A stretch of DNA of 64,000 nucleotides from positions 17,251 to 81,250 of the forward strand of contig PDRO01000012.1 of assembly GCA_002748155.1 (NCBI GenBank). Reading direction: 5' to 3'. The translations under genes were made by a program, and so were the position numbers. Numbering within the stretch: position 1 is the stretch's first letter; each line of letters begins with the position of its first letter. This document shows positions 49,142 to 58,147 of the stretch, piece after piece. The notes beneath the pieces were generated by a model, which saw only the letters and a list, made by a program, of their open reading frames with translations, made no database searches and was not told where the DNA came from. The DNA comes from Actinomycetales bacterium (GTDB taxonomy: Bacteria; Actinomycetota; Actinomycetes; Actinomycetales; Dermatophilaceae).

Positions 49142-49954
49142 TCAGTACCAGTCGGTGCGGACCGAGTGCGACCAGGCCTTGCACGGCGTGCCGTAGCGGG
49201 ACTTGATGTATGACAGTCCCCACTTGATCTGAGTGGTCGGGTTGGTCCGCCAGTCACTGCCCGCGGACGCCATCTTCGAGCCCGGCAACGACTGCGGTAT
49301 GCCGTAAGCACCGGATGAGGGATTGCGTGCGGTGTAGCGCCAGTTGCTTTCCTTGGTCCAGAGGTTGTCGAGGCACTGGAACTGAGAGTCGCCCCAGCCC
49401 CGCTCGGCGACCAGCACTCGCGCCACAGCCTGGGGGTTCTTTCGTGCATCGGCCATCGCGACGGTCGTCACGGTTTCGCGGGCCTGTGCCGCTTGTTCGG
49501 CAGCTGACCGTTCAGCCTCGGCTTTCTCCGCAGCCGCCTTTTCAGCGGCCAATCGCTCAGCCTCGGCTTTCGCCGCAGCCAGCCTCGCCGCTTTGGCTGC
49601 TTCCCTTGTTGCTTGCCGTGACCGGCCCTCGACAGCGCCCCTACCGATGTTCAGGACGTCCCTACCATCGGGGATCGGTGGCTGCACCACAGTTGGCTCG
49701 ATCGACGGCGTCGCTCGGGCCTGCTGGAGTGCCTCGGTCTGCCCGGCGGCCTTGTTCATCTGGTCGAGGGCAGTCGCCGAGTCAGCCAGGGCCAGCCTCG
49801 GACCGGAGGCTTCACCATCGAGAGCGACATAGCCGCCCACACAAGCGGCGCCGACGGTAACCGTGGCCCCCATGTGCATGATGGGGCGCAGCCCGGGCCT
49901 CGATGTGAGCGTGGTCTTGGGGCCGCGATGACGCCCGACGTACCGATTCCCCAC
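49142..49954 (-). CDS. Secreted lytic-transglycosylase-like protein
   Basis: The GTG at 49954 is preceded by AAAGGCGGG and gives about 270 aa; a longer frame to 50014 is open. A membrane or signal segment near residues 27-45 (HMGATVTVGAACVGGYVAL) precedes a long Ala/Glu/Lys-rich coiled-coil stretch. The last 80 residues (FQCLDNLWTKESNWRYTARNPSSGAYGIPQSLPGSKMAS) form the small SLT-like domain of aggregation-promoting-factor or Rpf-neighbour proteins, with the catalytic Glu in TKESNW. It would cleave peptidoglycan outside the membrane. Confidence 0.85.
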   Translation of the reverse strand: MGNRYVGRHRGPKTTLTSRPGLRPIMHMGATVTVGAACVGGYVALDGEASGPRLALADSATALDQMNKAAGQTEALQQARATPSIEPTVVQPPIPDGRDVLNIGRGAVEGRSRQATREAAKAARLAAAKAEAERLAAEKAAAEKAEAERSAAEQAAQARETVTTVAMADARKNPQAVARVLVAERGWGDSQFQCLDNLWTKESNWRYTARNPSSGAYGIPQSLPGSKMASAGSDWRTNPTTQIKWGLSYIKSRYGTPCKAWSHSVRTDWY

Positions 49955-50180
49955 AATCCCGCCTTTCGGATCTCTCGTCACGACCGGCTCGAGACACCGA
50001 CCGTCACGGAACAACGTTACCGAATCGAGACGTTAGGCTTGCATGTCGACCCCTTCGATCGCAAATCGACCCGTCCGACGACAACGCATCGTGGTTGAGC
50101 TCGACCCACACCGTGACACCAGCGCACCGACAGGCTCCAGGCGATCCGGCCCCGCACGGCCCGGTCATCCCCTCCGGCCG

Positions 50181-50942
50181 TCAGCGACCGAAGCGCCGCT
50201 CCCGACTTGCGTACGAGCGTAGCGCCCGCAGAAAGTCGACGTGCCGGAAGTCAGGCCAGTAGGCCTCGCAGAAGTAGAACTCACTGCGAGCGCTTTGCCA
50301 CAGGAGGAAACCGCCGAGTCGTTGCTCCCCGGAGGTTCGGATGACGAGGTCCGGGTCAGGTTGTCCTTTGGTGTAGAGATGCCCCGCGATCTGCTCGACA
50401 CTGATCTCCTGGGCGATCGTCTCGATCGGCGTCCCCTGAGCGGCTCGTTCGAGCAGCAGGTGACGCACGGCGTCAGCGATCTCCTGTCGGCCGCCATACC
50501 CCACGGCGACGTTGACGGTCAGCCCCTCGATCTCAGCCGTGGCGTCTTCGGCTCGGTGCAACACGACGGCCGTCTCGTCTGGCAACAACTCCAACGCCCC
50601 GATCGGGTGCAACCGCCACCGGCCGACCTCGGCGAGCTCGGCCACCGCCCGCTCGATGATCCGCAGCAACGGCTCGAGCTCAGCGGCGTCACGGTTGAGA
50701 TTGTCCGTCGACAACAGCCACAGGGTCACGAGCTCGACACCGGCCTGCTCGCACCAGGCCAGCAGGTCTTTGATCTTGTCTGCGCCGGCCTGGTGCCCAC
50801 CGACCGTGTCGAAGCCGTTGGCGCGTGCCCAGCGCCGATTGCCATCGAGCATGACCCCGACGTGCCGGGGCGCCTCTCGGGGGTCCAAGCTCCGGGCCAA
50901 TCGACGCTCGTACGCGCCGTAGATCACGTTGTTGAGGCCCAC
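50181..50942 (-). CDS. uppS: Cis-prenyltransferase (isoprenyl diphosphate synthase)
   Basis: The GTG at 50942 has AGGAG 7 nt upstream and gives 253 aa. Motifs are HVGVMLDGNRRWA (catalytic Asp), GHQAGADKI, LWLLSTDNLNRD, NVAVGYGGRQEI, DLVIRTSGEQRLGGFLLWQ and SEFYF. The neighbours trhA, mca, the DUF4307 gene and greA match the M. tuberculosis Rv1080c-Rv1086 order as I recall it. There Rv1086 makes short-chain Z,E-farnesyl diphosphate, so chain length here is uncertain. Confidence 0.94.
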   Translation of the reverse strand: MGLNNVIYGAYERRLARSLDPREAPRHVGVMLDGNRRWARANGFDTVGGHQAGADKIKDLLAWCEQAGVELVTLWLLSTDNLNRDAAELEPLLRIIERAVAELAEVGRWRLHPIGALELLPDETAVVLHRAEDATAEIEGLTVNVAVGYGGRQEIADAVRHLLLERAAQGTPIETIAQEISVEQIAGHLYTKGQPDPDLVIRTSGEQRLGGFLLWQSARSEFYFCEAYWPDFRHVDFLRALRSYASRERRFGR

Positions 50943-51148
50943 CGCCGCTCCTGTCGGGCGTCCGACCGGGCCCCAACGGCCCGGATAACCCAACGCTACC
51001 GCGGGGACACCGCTCCCGAGCCGAGACATCGCACCAGGGCATCCCAGTGATCCGAGGCCCGGGCGGCACCCGCAAGAGGCACCGATCCCCGGCACAAGAA
51101 CCTCATCCAACAGGGTCGCAACTCACGCCACGGTAGTTATCGTTGACT

Positions 51149-51853
51149 ATGACCGCCACGTCCGGCGACCCCGACCACAGCGGCCCTTCGCCACCACCCC
51201 TGCGGCCGCTGCTGCGTGGCTGGTTGCATGCCGGGACCTTCCCGGTAGCCCTGACAGCCGGAGTCGTGCTCAGCATCCTGGCCCCCGAAGGACGGGCTCG
51301 CACGGGTGTCATCGTCTTCTCGGTCACGGCTACTTTGCTCTTCGGCACCTCAGCGCTCTATCACCGATTCGCTTGGTCAGAGCGGATCCACCTTCTGCTA
51401 AAGCGCTTCGACCACGCGAACATCTTCCTCATCATCGCGGGCTCATACACGCCCTTCGCGCTGTGCCTGCTGCCCACCGACCAAGCCCGCACACTGCTGA
51501 TCACCGTGTGGAGCGGCGCGGCGGCTGGCGTGGTTTTCAAGATGGTGTGGCCCACCGCGCCACGCTGGTTGTCGACGCCGATCTACGTGGCTTTGGGGTG
51601 GGTGGCCGTCTTCTACTTCCCCCCGTTGCTGCATAGTGGCGGTCCGGCAGTCATGTCACTCATCGTTGCCGGGGGCATCCTCTACACCGTCGGCGCGGTC
51701 GTCTACGGCACGAAACGACCCGATCCCGCTCCACGGTGGTTCGGCTTCCACGAGGTGTTTCACGCCTGCACGGTGGCTGCCTTCGTGCTGCACTCCGTCG
51801 CGGTGTCAGTAATCTCGTTGACCGGATCGGTCGTCGCGACGATCCCGGGGTAG
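51149..51853 (+). CDS. trhA: Hemolysin III/TrhA (PAQR) membrane protein
   Basis: The 234-aa protein has about seven hydrophobic helices and PAQR signatures: LYHRFAWSERIHLLLKRFDHANIFLIIAGSYTP and, near the end, FHEVFHACTVAAFVLHSV with His ligands. TATCGT lies 5 nt before the ATG, a likely leaderless start. TrhA proteins affect membrane-fluidity homeostasis in bacteria. Confidence 0.9.
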   Translation: MTATSGDPDHSGPSPPPLRPLLRGWLHAGTFPVALTAGVVLSILAPEGRARTGVIVFSVTATLLFGTSALYHRFAWSERIHLLLKRFDHANIFLIIAGSYTPFALCLLPTDQARTLLITVWSGAAAGVVFKMVWPTAPRWLSTPIYVALGWVAVFYFPPLLHSGGPAVMSLIVAGGILYTVGAVVYGTKRPDPAPRWFGFHEVFHACTVAAFVLHSVAVSVISLTGSVVATIPG

Positions 51854-51861
51854 TCATCCGG

Positions 51862-52101
51862 TCAGCGACTCGGAGGTGACGAGCCGTTGCCAGGATCCGC
51901 AGACGAAGCGTCGGCGGCGCCGTCCGGACCGGACTCCTGGGCTGCCCGCTCCGCCTCCAGCCGGGCCAGCCGATCACGCTCTCGATAGGCCATCCGCCGC
52001 ATCCGGGCATTCATGTTGCGCAAGATCAGGAATAGCGCCAACGCCAAGAAGAAAAATGCGAAGAAGGCCCCGATACCGGGCCCGATCGCCGTCGGATCCA
52101 T
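51862..52101 (-). CDS. 79-aa single-helix membrane protein next to mca
   Basis: One transmembrane helix (GIGAFFAFFFLALALFLILR) is followed by a basic coiled-coil stretch (MRRMAYRERDRLARLEAERAAQE) and a disordered Ser/Asp/Pro tail. The gene starts 2 nt after the mca stop, so it is co-transcribed with it. A small membrane gene occupies the same place (Rv1083) beside mca in M. tuberculosis. The function is unknown. Confidence 0.75.
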   Translation of the reverse strand: MDPTAIGPGIGAFFAFFFLALALFLILRNMNARMRRMAYRERDRLARLEAERAAQESGPDGAADASSADPGNGSSPPSR

Positions 52102-52103
52102 CT

Positions 52104-53114
52104 CTACTCCGCCACTCGTCCGTCGTATACCACGTGCAGTTGCTCACCTTTGCCGCATCGCCGGGCCATTACATCCGCGTCCTCGGGCCTACCGAGGCCG
52201 GCGAAGAGATCGTCTTCGTCCGCGACGACGGGCACGTAGGACAATGCTGCCTCGAAGTCCTCGGTCGGCCACACGTCACGCTCCAGGTCGCGCGGCATCC
52301 GGAACCAGGTCCCGTCTGGGTCGACCTGGGTCGCATGGGCAAGCAGAGCCCGGTCGCGCACCGGGAAGTACTCCGCGCACGGCACCCGGGTCGTGATCCG
52401 GCGGGGAGGGCGCTTTTCGATCGCCGCCACCCACTCCGTGTACGGCGAGTCCTCACCGCGAGCCAGCAGCGCCTCGTGGAAGGTCCGAATGCGTTCGCCG
52501 GAATGCGATTGGTTGTAGTAGATCTTGAGTGGCTGCCAGGGTGCACCAGCGCGCGGGTATGCCGTGGGCTGACCGGCGGCTTCGAAAGCCGCCATCGACA
52601 CGGTGTAGGTCATGATGTGGTCGGGGTGGGGGTAGCCGCCGTGTTCGTCGTAGGTCGTCATCACGTGTGGTCGGAAGTCCCGCACGACCCGGACCAGGGC
52701 CTCCGCCGTCACCGTCAACGGCTCCCGCGCGAAGCACCCGTCCGGCAGCGGAGGCAGTGGATCTCCTTGAGGCAGGCCCGAGTCCATGAACCCCAGCCAC
52801 ACGTGCTCGCAGCCGAGGGCTTGCTGTGCTGCTGCCATCTCGTCGCGACGCACCTGCACGAGGTCACGCTTGATGTGCGGGTCGTCCTTGAGCTTGTCGT
52901 TGAGCACGTCGCCACGCTCACCACCGGTGCACGAGACGACGAGCACCCGGGCGCCACCGGCGACGTACTTTGCGGTCGCCGCAGCACCCTTGCTCGACTC
53001 GTCGTCCGGGTGTGCGTGCACGGCCAGTAGTCGGAACCCGGTATAGGGCCGCGAGTCTGCCGCCGTCACAGGGCGATCGGCCGACGCCGGCAGGTGGTCG
53101 GGGGTGGACGGCAT
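52104..53114 (-). CDS. mca: Mycothiol S-conjugate amidase
   Basis: Mca cleaves mycothiol-toxin conjugates to a mercapturic acid for export. The 336-aa sequence has AHPDDE at residues 34-39 within LLAVHAHPDDESSKGAAATAKYV, then CTGGERGDVLNDKL, WLGFMDSGLPQGD, TTYDEHGGYPHPDHIM and the long Mca C-terminus. SSKGA and GERGDVLN distinguish it from the MshB deacetylase. It diverges from the DUF4307 gene with a 91-nt shared promoter gap. Confidence 0.94.
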   Translation of the reverse strand: MPSTPDHLPASADRPVTAADSRPYTGFRLLAVHAHPDDESSKGAAATAKYVAGGARVLVVSCTGGERGDVLNDKLKDDPHIKRDLVQVRRDEMAAAQQALGCEHVWLGFMDSGLPQGDPLPPLPDGCFAREPLTVTAEALVRVVRDFRPHVMTTYDEHGGYPHPDHIMTYTVSMAAFEAAGQPTAYPRAGAPWQPLKIYYNQSHSGERIRTFHEALLARGEDSPYTEWVAAIEKRPPRRITTRVPCAEYFPVRDRALLAHATQVDPDGTWFRMPRDLERDVWPTEDFEAALSYVPVVADEDDLFAGLGRPEDADVMARRCGKGEQLHVVYDGRVAE

Positions 53115-53153
53115 ACTGCCTCTCGAAGATGTGGTGGAGCCTGTGGGAGCCCC

Positions 53154-53159
53154 TAGGGT
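53154..53159 (+). promoter_or_regulatory. -10 hexamer for the DUF4307 gene
   Basis: TAGGGT lies about 47 nt before the GTG of the DUF4307 gene; the resulting short leader carries the AAGGAG ribosome site. Confidence 0.4.
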
Positions 53160-53205
53160 GGACTACCGTGGACCATCATTCCACCCCGATCGACAAGGAG
53201 CGCAC

Positions 53206-53583
53206 GTGGCAGCGCCGCGCCCAGCTTCTGGACACCGCAGGTGGTGGGCGCTCGGCATCGCCTTCACCGTGGCCTTCCTCGTGTTCGCCTCCTGGCGGGT
53301 CCTGTCCGTCGCCGACGAAAAGGTGCACGCCAAGGCAGTCGCCTGGGAGGCGCTCGACGAGCGCACCCTCAACCTCACCTTCACGGTGAACAAGTCGCCG
53401 GACGCAACAGTCGTGTGCACGCTGCAAGCCCAGGACTTCAAGAAGAACGTCGTCGGCACGCTACGCACCACCGTCGGGCCGTCCCCGGAACGCACGACGA
53501 GCCAGACGGCCACAATCCGCACGACGACGTTGGCTTTCGCCGGCATCGTCCACGACTGCATCCGGGTCGACGCAGCACCGTGA
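53206..53583 (+). CDS. DUF4307 membrane protein
   Basis: The GTG at 53206 has AAGGAG 5 nt upstream, giving 125 aa. One helix (WWALGIAFTVAFLVFASWRVLSV) is followed by an extracytoplasmic beta-rich domain with NLTFTVNKSPDATVVCTLQAQD and two Cys (VVCTL, HDCIRV) that could form a disulfide. The DUF4307 family is an actinobacterial neighbour of mca and greA; its function is unknown. Confidence 0.85.
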   Translation: MAAPRPASGHRRWWALGIAFTVAFLVFASWRVLSVADEKVHAKAVAWEALDERTLNLTFTVNKSPDATVVCTLQAQDFKKNVVGTLRTTVGPSPERTTSQTATIRTTTLAFAGIVHDCIRVDAAP

Positions 53584-53665
53584 CCCTCGAGGCCTCGTCG
53601 ATGTCGGAGTCATCGAAGCAGGCGGGGCGCGAGCCGGTCAGCACGCCCGGGCTGTGCGGGGCGGC

Positions 53666-54157
53666 TCAGCCGGTGTAGGGACTGGTCTGCAGGATCTTGA
53701 CCTCGATCGTCTTGCCGCTGGGTGCCTCGTAACTCACCGTTTCGCCGACGCTGCGGCCGTTGACCGCCGAGCCAAGCGGACTGGCCGAGCTGAAGACCTG
53801 CAGATCCGTGTGTCCCTGGATCTCGCGGTGCCCGAGAAGGAAGGTCTCCTCGTCGCCGAACATCTCGACCGTGACGACCATGCCCGGCTCGACGACCCCG
53901 TCGTCCGGCGGAGGCGTCTCGCCGACGGTCGCGGTCTCCAGCAGCTGCGTGATCTGGCGGATGCGGGCCTCCATCTTGCCCTGCTCTTCCTTGGCGGCGT
54001 GATAGCCGCCGTTCTCGCGCAGGTCGCCCTCGAGCCGCGCGGCCTCGATGCGTTTGCTCAGTTCAACGCGACCCTCGGTGGAGAGGTGCTCCAGCTCGGC
54101 CTTGAGCCGATCACGAGCCTCGGGCGTGAGGTAGGCGCTCTTCGCGGTCTCGGTCAC
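53666..54157 (-). CDS. greA: Transcription elongation factor GreA
   Basis: GreA rescues backtracked RNA polymerase. The 163-aa protein has the N-terminal coiled coil with the acidic tip ARLEGDLRENGGYHAAKEEQGKMEARI and the C-terminal FKBP-like part (SPLGSAVNGRSVGETVSYEAPSG). The GTG start has AAGGAG upstream. It converges with the DUF4307 gene. The 278-nt gap to msrA holds no other gene. Confidence 0.95.
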   Translation of the reverse strand: MTETAKSAYLTPEARDRLKAELEHLSTEGRVELSKRIEAARLEGDLRENGGYHAAKEEQGKMEARIRQITQLLETATVGETPPPDDGVVEPGMVVTVEMFGDEETFLLGHREIQGHTDLQVFSSASPLGSAVNGRSVGETVSYEAPSGKTIEVKILQTSPYTG

Positions 54158-54435
54158 GTCTTCTTACTCCTTGTTCGGGCAATGCGTCGCCAGAACGCAC
54201 TGCTCGGATGTCATTCGGGTCGCGCGGGCTGCGCGCGAGCCATGCGAGGGAGCCGCTGGCACGCGGGGCACTGGCCCGATGGGAAACGTCAAGTCTAGCA
54301 AAGCGACCTGCGCGACGTCACAGGTTGCGACCAGAATGCGGTCCGAAACGTGGCCGGTCGAGCAGGCGAGTCAGGCGGGGTAAGGCATGGACCGGGATCG
54401 CGGCGGATCAGCGATGGATCAGCGATACTGACCGG

Positions 54436-55094
54436 ATGGGACTCTTGTTCGGCCGGAAGACTGCGATGGTGACCCCGGGTGAGGCGCTTCCGGGGCGAGA
54501 CCATCGCCCGTATGCCGTGACCGCGGCCCACGCCGTGCTCGGCACGCCGTTGGAGGGCCCGTGGCCGGAGGACGCGAAGGTGCTTCACGTCGCGATGGGC
54601 TGCTTCTGGGGAGCCGAACGGCTCTTCTGGAGCCAGCCCGGCATCGTCGTCACCGCGGTCGGCTACATGGGCGGCTACACCCCTCACCCCACCTACGAGG
54701 AGACCTGCACCGGACGCACCGGACACGCCGAGACGGTGCGGGTCGTCTACGACCCGGACCGCACGAATGCCCGCCAGTTGCTGACCGTCTTCTGGGAGAA
54801 CACGACCCCACCCAAGGAATGCGACAGGGAAACGACGTCGGCACGGCATACCGATCTGCGGTCTTCTGGACCACCCCCGAGCAGGAATCTGCCGCGCTCG
54901 ACTCGCGCTCGGCCTTCCAGAAGGCTCTGCGGGCCAGAGGCTTCGGTGAAATCACGACGGAGATCCGCTCAGCGGACGAGGCCGGGCCGTTCTATCTGGC
55001 CGAGGACTACCACCAGGGCTACCTGCACAAGAACCCCGGTGGGTACTGCCCTGCTCATGGGACCGGACTGAGGTGCCCACTGCCCGAAGGGTGA
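54436..55094 (+). pseudogene. msrA: Peptide methionine sulfoxide reductase with a one-base frameshift
   Basis: The ATG at 54436 (6 nt after GATACT) opens an MsrA frame with catalytic [14 protein letters not shown] and [24 protein letters not shown]. After FWEN (codon ending 54801) the family sequence continues only in the frame one base earlier: [27 protein letters not shown] ... [29 protein letters not shown] to 55094. One base is missing at about 54802, where HDP is expected. This is a real inactivating deletion or a base-calling error; the rest of both halves is well conserved, so the change is recent. Confidence 0.87.
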
Positions 55095-55193
55095 GTCCGC
55101 GGTACGACGCCGTGGGTATCCCGGGAACACGTTGCACCGGTCTCCCGCGGCCTGCGCTCGTGCCTGCCGTTGCGCCGCATCCCCGGTCAAGGT

Positions 55194-55209
55194 GTATCAC
55201 GCGTGATAC
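55194..55209. promoter_or_regulatory. Operator palindrome of the toxin-antitoxin operon
   Basis: GTATCACG-CGTGATAC is a perfect 16-bp palindrome. It overlaps a GATACT -10 hexamer (55205-55210) that is 8 nt from the antitoxin GTG, so a bound antitoxin would block its own promoter, as Phd/YefM proteins do. Confidence 0.75.
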
Positions 55210-55218
55210 TCTCGACTG

Positions 55219-55455
55219 GTGAGCGAAGTACCGGTCCGCGACTTGCGCAACCACAGCGCCGATGTGCTCCGGCGAGTAGCAAGCGGTGAGCACTTAACAG
55301 TCACCAGGGACGGCGAGCCCGTGGCGGCTCTCCGGCCTCTTCGCCGTCGACCCCAGCGCACCGCGGACCTCATCGATCGTCGTGCCAAGCTACCCCCGTT
55401 CAGCCTGGCGGCGCTGCGCGCCGACCTCGACGATGTCCTCGACCCATCACTGTGA
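55219..55455 (+). CDS. Phd/YefM-family antitoxin
   Basis: The 78-aa protein has the Phd DNA-binding N-terminus VPVRDLRNHSADVLRRVASGEHLTVTRDGEPVAALRPL and a C-terminal helix that would bind and mask the toxin. The GTG start lies just behind a palindromic operator. Its stop overlaps the toxin start by 4 nt (GTGA), fixing antitoxin-first coupling. Confidence 0.92.
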   Translation: MSEVPVRDLRNHSADVLRRVASGEHLTVTRDGEPVAALRPLRRRPQRTADLIDRRAKLPPFSLAALRADLDDVLDPSL

Positions 55456-55865
55456 CCCGAACCCAACCCGACCGCGGTGTGCTCGACACCTCGACGCTCA
55501 TCCTGCTCGGCACCCTCGATGCCGACTCGCTACCGGCGGAGGCGGCCATCACCGCGATAACTCTGGCCGAACTCTCTGCAGGACCGCTGGTAGCCAAGGA
55601 CGACGCCACCCGAGCGGCTCGCCAAGCTCATCTACAGCTGGCCGAAGCGGACTTCGATCCCATCCCGTTCGATGCCGCAGCCGCTCGATCGTTCGGTGCC
55701 GTCGCGGCGGCCTTGAGAGACTCCGGCCGCAAGCCCGCCGCCCGAGCGTACGACGCGCTCATCGCCGCTATTGCCATCGCGAACGATCTGCCCCTCTACA
55801 CAGCCAACCCGCGGGACTTCGCTGGCATCCCTGGCCTCGACGTCCGGGTCGTAGCCCCTTCCTGA
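55452..55865 (+). CDS. VapC-type PIN-domain toxin
   Basis: The 137-aa PIN protein shows the acidic active site in order: VLDTSTLI (Asp11), TLAELSAG (Glu), ARAYDALIAAIAIAND (Asp) and TANPRDFAGI (Asp/Asn). VapC toxins are magnesium-dependent RNases that cut tRNA or rRNA. It is coupled to the upstream Phd-like antitoxin. All catalytic acids are present, so it is probably active. A 265-nt gap without a recognised gene follows. Confidence 0.92.
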   Translation: MTRTQPDRGVLDTSTLILLGTLDADSLPAEAAITAITLAELSAGPLVAKDDATRAARQAHLQLAEADFDPIPFDAAAARSFGAVAAALRDSGRKPAARAYDALIAAIAIANDLPLYTANPRDFAGIPGLDVRVVAPS

Positions 55866-56130
55866 TCCCTCGGCCTACCCTGCCGTTTCGAGCGCCTCAC
55901 TCACGCTCGGCGCGAGTGAATCTCGGCCGTTGTGACCCAGTCCATGGCACCGAAACGGCCTGCGGCTGACGTCAATTGGGGCACGTCGAGGCCGAGTGAC
56001 GCCGAAGACGAACTGCAGTATGCAAACGAGCCGGAGCAGGTAGTGCTCCTGGATCGACTTCGGCGCGTGCAAATAATCCTGCATCCGTGAATAGGGAAGC
56101 CGACATGCTCGTGTCGACCACCGGCTCCGG

Positions 56131-56478
56131 CTACGACGAGGCGTTCTCCGCGTTTTCGGCGGCTTGCAGAACGGACGCCTGGGCATCGCCGGGGGTGGCC
56201 GAGCCGAGCGAGATCCCCATCGTCGAGAGCATTCGGAGCATCCCGTCACCGACGTGTGGGGCGACGACCATGTCGATCTCGTGCTCGCGCAGGAATGCCG
56301 CTATTCGGGCGTGATGCGAGCCGTGCGCGCCGGTGCCGTGCAGCTCATCCCACCCCACCGCATGCACCTGCCAATCGGCGATGGCACCGTCGGTGACGTC
56401 GGCAACGGCAACCAGACGTGCTTTGCCCCATGCGCGGGCCGAGTTGCCCCCCTCGTCGACGCTGGTCGCAAGTCTCAT
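56131..56478 (-). CDS. NifX/NifB-type (dinitrogenase cofactor-like) domain protein
   Basis: The 115-aa protein has the fold pattern of the PF02579 group: MRLATSVDEGGNSARAWGKARLVAVADV, a His-rich turn (HGTGAHGSHHARIAAFLRE) and VVAPHVGDGMLRMLSTMGI. Members outside nitrogen fixation have unclear, possibly metal- or cluster-binding roles. GGAGG lies 5 nt upstream of the ATG and TAGAGT (56500-56505) is a plausible -10. It stands alone. Confidence 0.8.
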   Translation of the reverse strand: MRLATSVDEGGNSARAWGKARLVAVADVTDGAIADWQVHAVGWDELHGTGAHGSHHARIAAFLREHEIDMVVAPHVGDGMLRMLSTMGISLGSATPGDAQASVLQAAENAENASS

Positions 56479-56615
56479 ACTCTCCTCCGATCGCGACCCA
56501 CTCTAGGTCATGACGAACTCCCTGGTTGCCCACAGCCCTTTGGGGTGGTCGGGTGTTGTCCACAGGCGAGCGGCTTGGGGTTTGGGGTGTCGGTGCCTGC
56601 TCGTAGTGTGTGTAC

Positions 56616-57845
56616 ATGTGTTCGACAGCTGGTGTGGTGTCTCGGGTGGGCCTGATGGCCGGGCTCGAGGCTGCTCATGCTGCTGTCGATGCTCTCGTGG
56701 GGGCTCCGGCGTTGACCGGCCAGGTGGTGTCGGTTGCCGAGTGTGCGGCGGCGGTGCGGTCGGTGGAACGGCTGGTGCGTCGGGTGGAAGCTATCCGGTT
56801 ACGGGTGGTGTCGGCGGCGGCCCGGTCGGATGTCGCGGCGCAGGCGGGGCATGCGAGTACGGGGGCGTGGTTGGCGTCGACGACGAGAACGACTGGTCGG
56901 GAGGCTGCGGGTCAGGTCCGGCTGGCGGAAATGTGACCCCTGCCGAACGGGACCGGGTCGAAGCTGGCCTGGTCACGGCTGCTAGTCGCCTCGATCCGGA
57001 CCGGTTACGGCGGGCGTCCCGGACGGCGCTCGCGTTCGCTGAACGAGACGCGGCGCAGGTCGCTGAGCATGAAGCCCACCTGGTGCGGGACGAACAGCAG
57101 CGGGCCCGGAGGCTGGCTCGGTTGACGATCCGGGACAACGGCGATGGGACCAGTAGTGGCTGGTTCACGATCCCGACCCTGGCTGCGAGCATCCTGACCA
57201 AAGCCATCCAACAACTGGCTTCACCCCGACGCAGCAGCTCGACGGTGACCCGTGACACCACCGAACACACGCCTGCCGACAGTGGTGGAGGGCAGGCGAC
57301 GTCGGATTGGGCTCACGCCTCCGGGCTCGCGTTCACCGACCTACTCCCGGCTCACCCGCAAAGCCGCCGCGACCATCGTCGTCACCACCGATCTGGCCAC
57401 CCTCCGCACCGACCTCGGGGTCGCCCGGGTCGATACCGGGCAGACGATCACCGCCGGACAGGCCCGGCGCCTGGCCTGCACTGCGGGGATCGTCCCCGCC
57501 GTCCTCGACGGAGAATCACTCCCACTCGACCTCGGCCGGACCCGACGGTTCTTCACCGAAGCTCAACACACCGCGTTAGCGACCCGGTACACCGAATGCG
57601 CCGCCACCGGCTGTGACCGGCCGTATGCCTGGTGCGACCTGCACCACGAACACCCCTGGTCCACCGGCGGGCACACCACCCTCGATATGGCTGTGCCGTT
57701 GTGCGGGTTCCATCACCACCGGGTCCACGACCCCACCTACACCCACCAGATCGACACCGACCAGCACGGCAGCAAAACCGTCGAGTTCCACCGGGTCGCA
57801 TCCGAGCGATCGCGGCCATGGCAGACGGAGCACCGACGATGCTGA
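56616..57845 (+). pseudogene. Broken DUF222/HNH endonuclease (13E12-repeat family)
   Basis: Three frames are needed. Frame one (to 56936) has the DUF222 start (GLEAAHAAVDALVGAPALTGQ ... TGREAAGQVRLAEM). It jumps to another frame at VTPAERDRVEAGLVTAASRLDPDRL without the 40 or so residues that normally lie between, so there is an internal deletion. A second shift near 57345 returns to the first frame for KAAATIVVTTDLATLR, RRLACTAGIVPAVL and the HNH nuclease end CDRPYAWCDLHHEHPW ... PLCGFHHHRVHDP. The start has TAGTGT 6 nt before the ATG. Each piece is well conserved but the protein cannot be made intact. Confidence 0.87.
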
Positions 57846-58008
57846 CCACCACCCCCAGCCCGCCCCAACCCAGGCGACATCTTGAGCTCCGAGCCCCGGC
57901 CGACAGTCACCGTCTGGAGTTGCCCCGCGCGACAGCTCGGAACGTGCTGGGTTCCGTGGCGACCCGGCGACCCGGTCAGCATCACCCGACGGGCACGATC
58001 CGACGTAG

Positions 58009-58147
58009 CGCGGTCGCCGCCCACCGTGTCAGGGGTGGCTTCCCTTCGATGTGGCTGGGGACCTCCGTCCGTGGCGAAGCGACGCGGTCGCCGCCCACGG
58101 TGTCAGGGGTGACTTCCCTTCGATGTGGCTGGGGGCCTCCGTCCGTG
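58009..58147. repeat. Two 65-bp direct repeats, 74-bp period
   Basis: Copies at 58009-58073 and 58083-58147 differ at only 3 of 65 positions and are separated by 9 bp. They fill much of the 369-nt stretch between the DUF222 relic (57845) and the next gene (58215), which otherwise holds only a possible -10 (TAGGCT, 58155-58160). No coding or known element was recognised in the unit. Confidence 0.93.

Noticed and set aside
55875..56249. Minus-strand 124-codon frame after the toxin gene
   Set aside because: It overlaps the NifX-like gene in another frame, has no ribosome site and matches no family. The stretch DYLHAPKSIQEHYLLR might be a relic but cannot be assigned.
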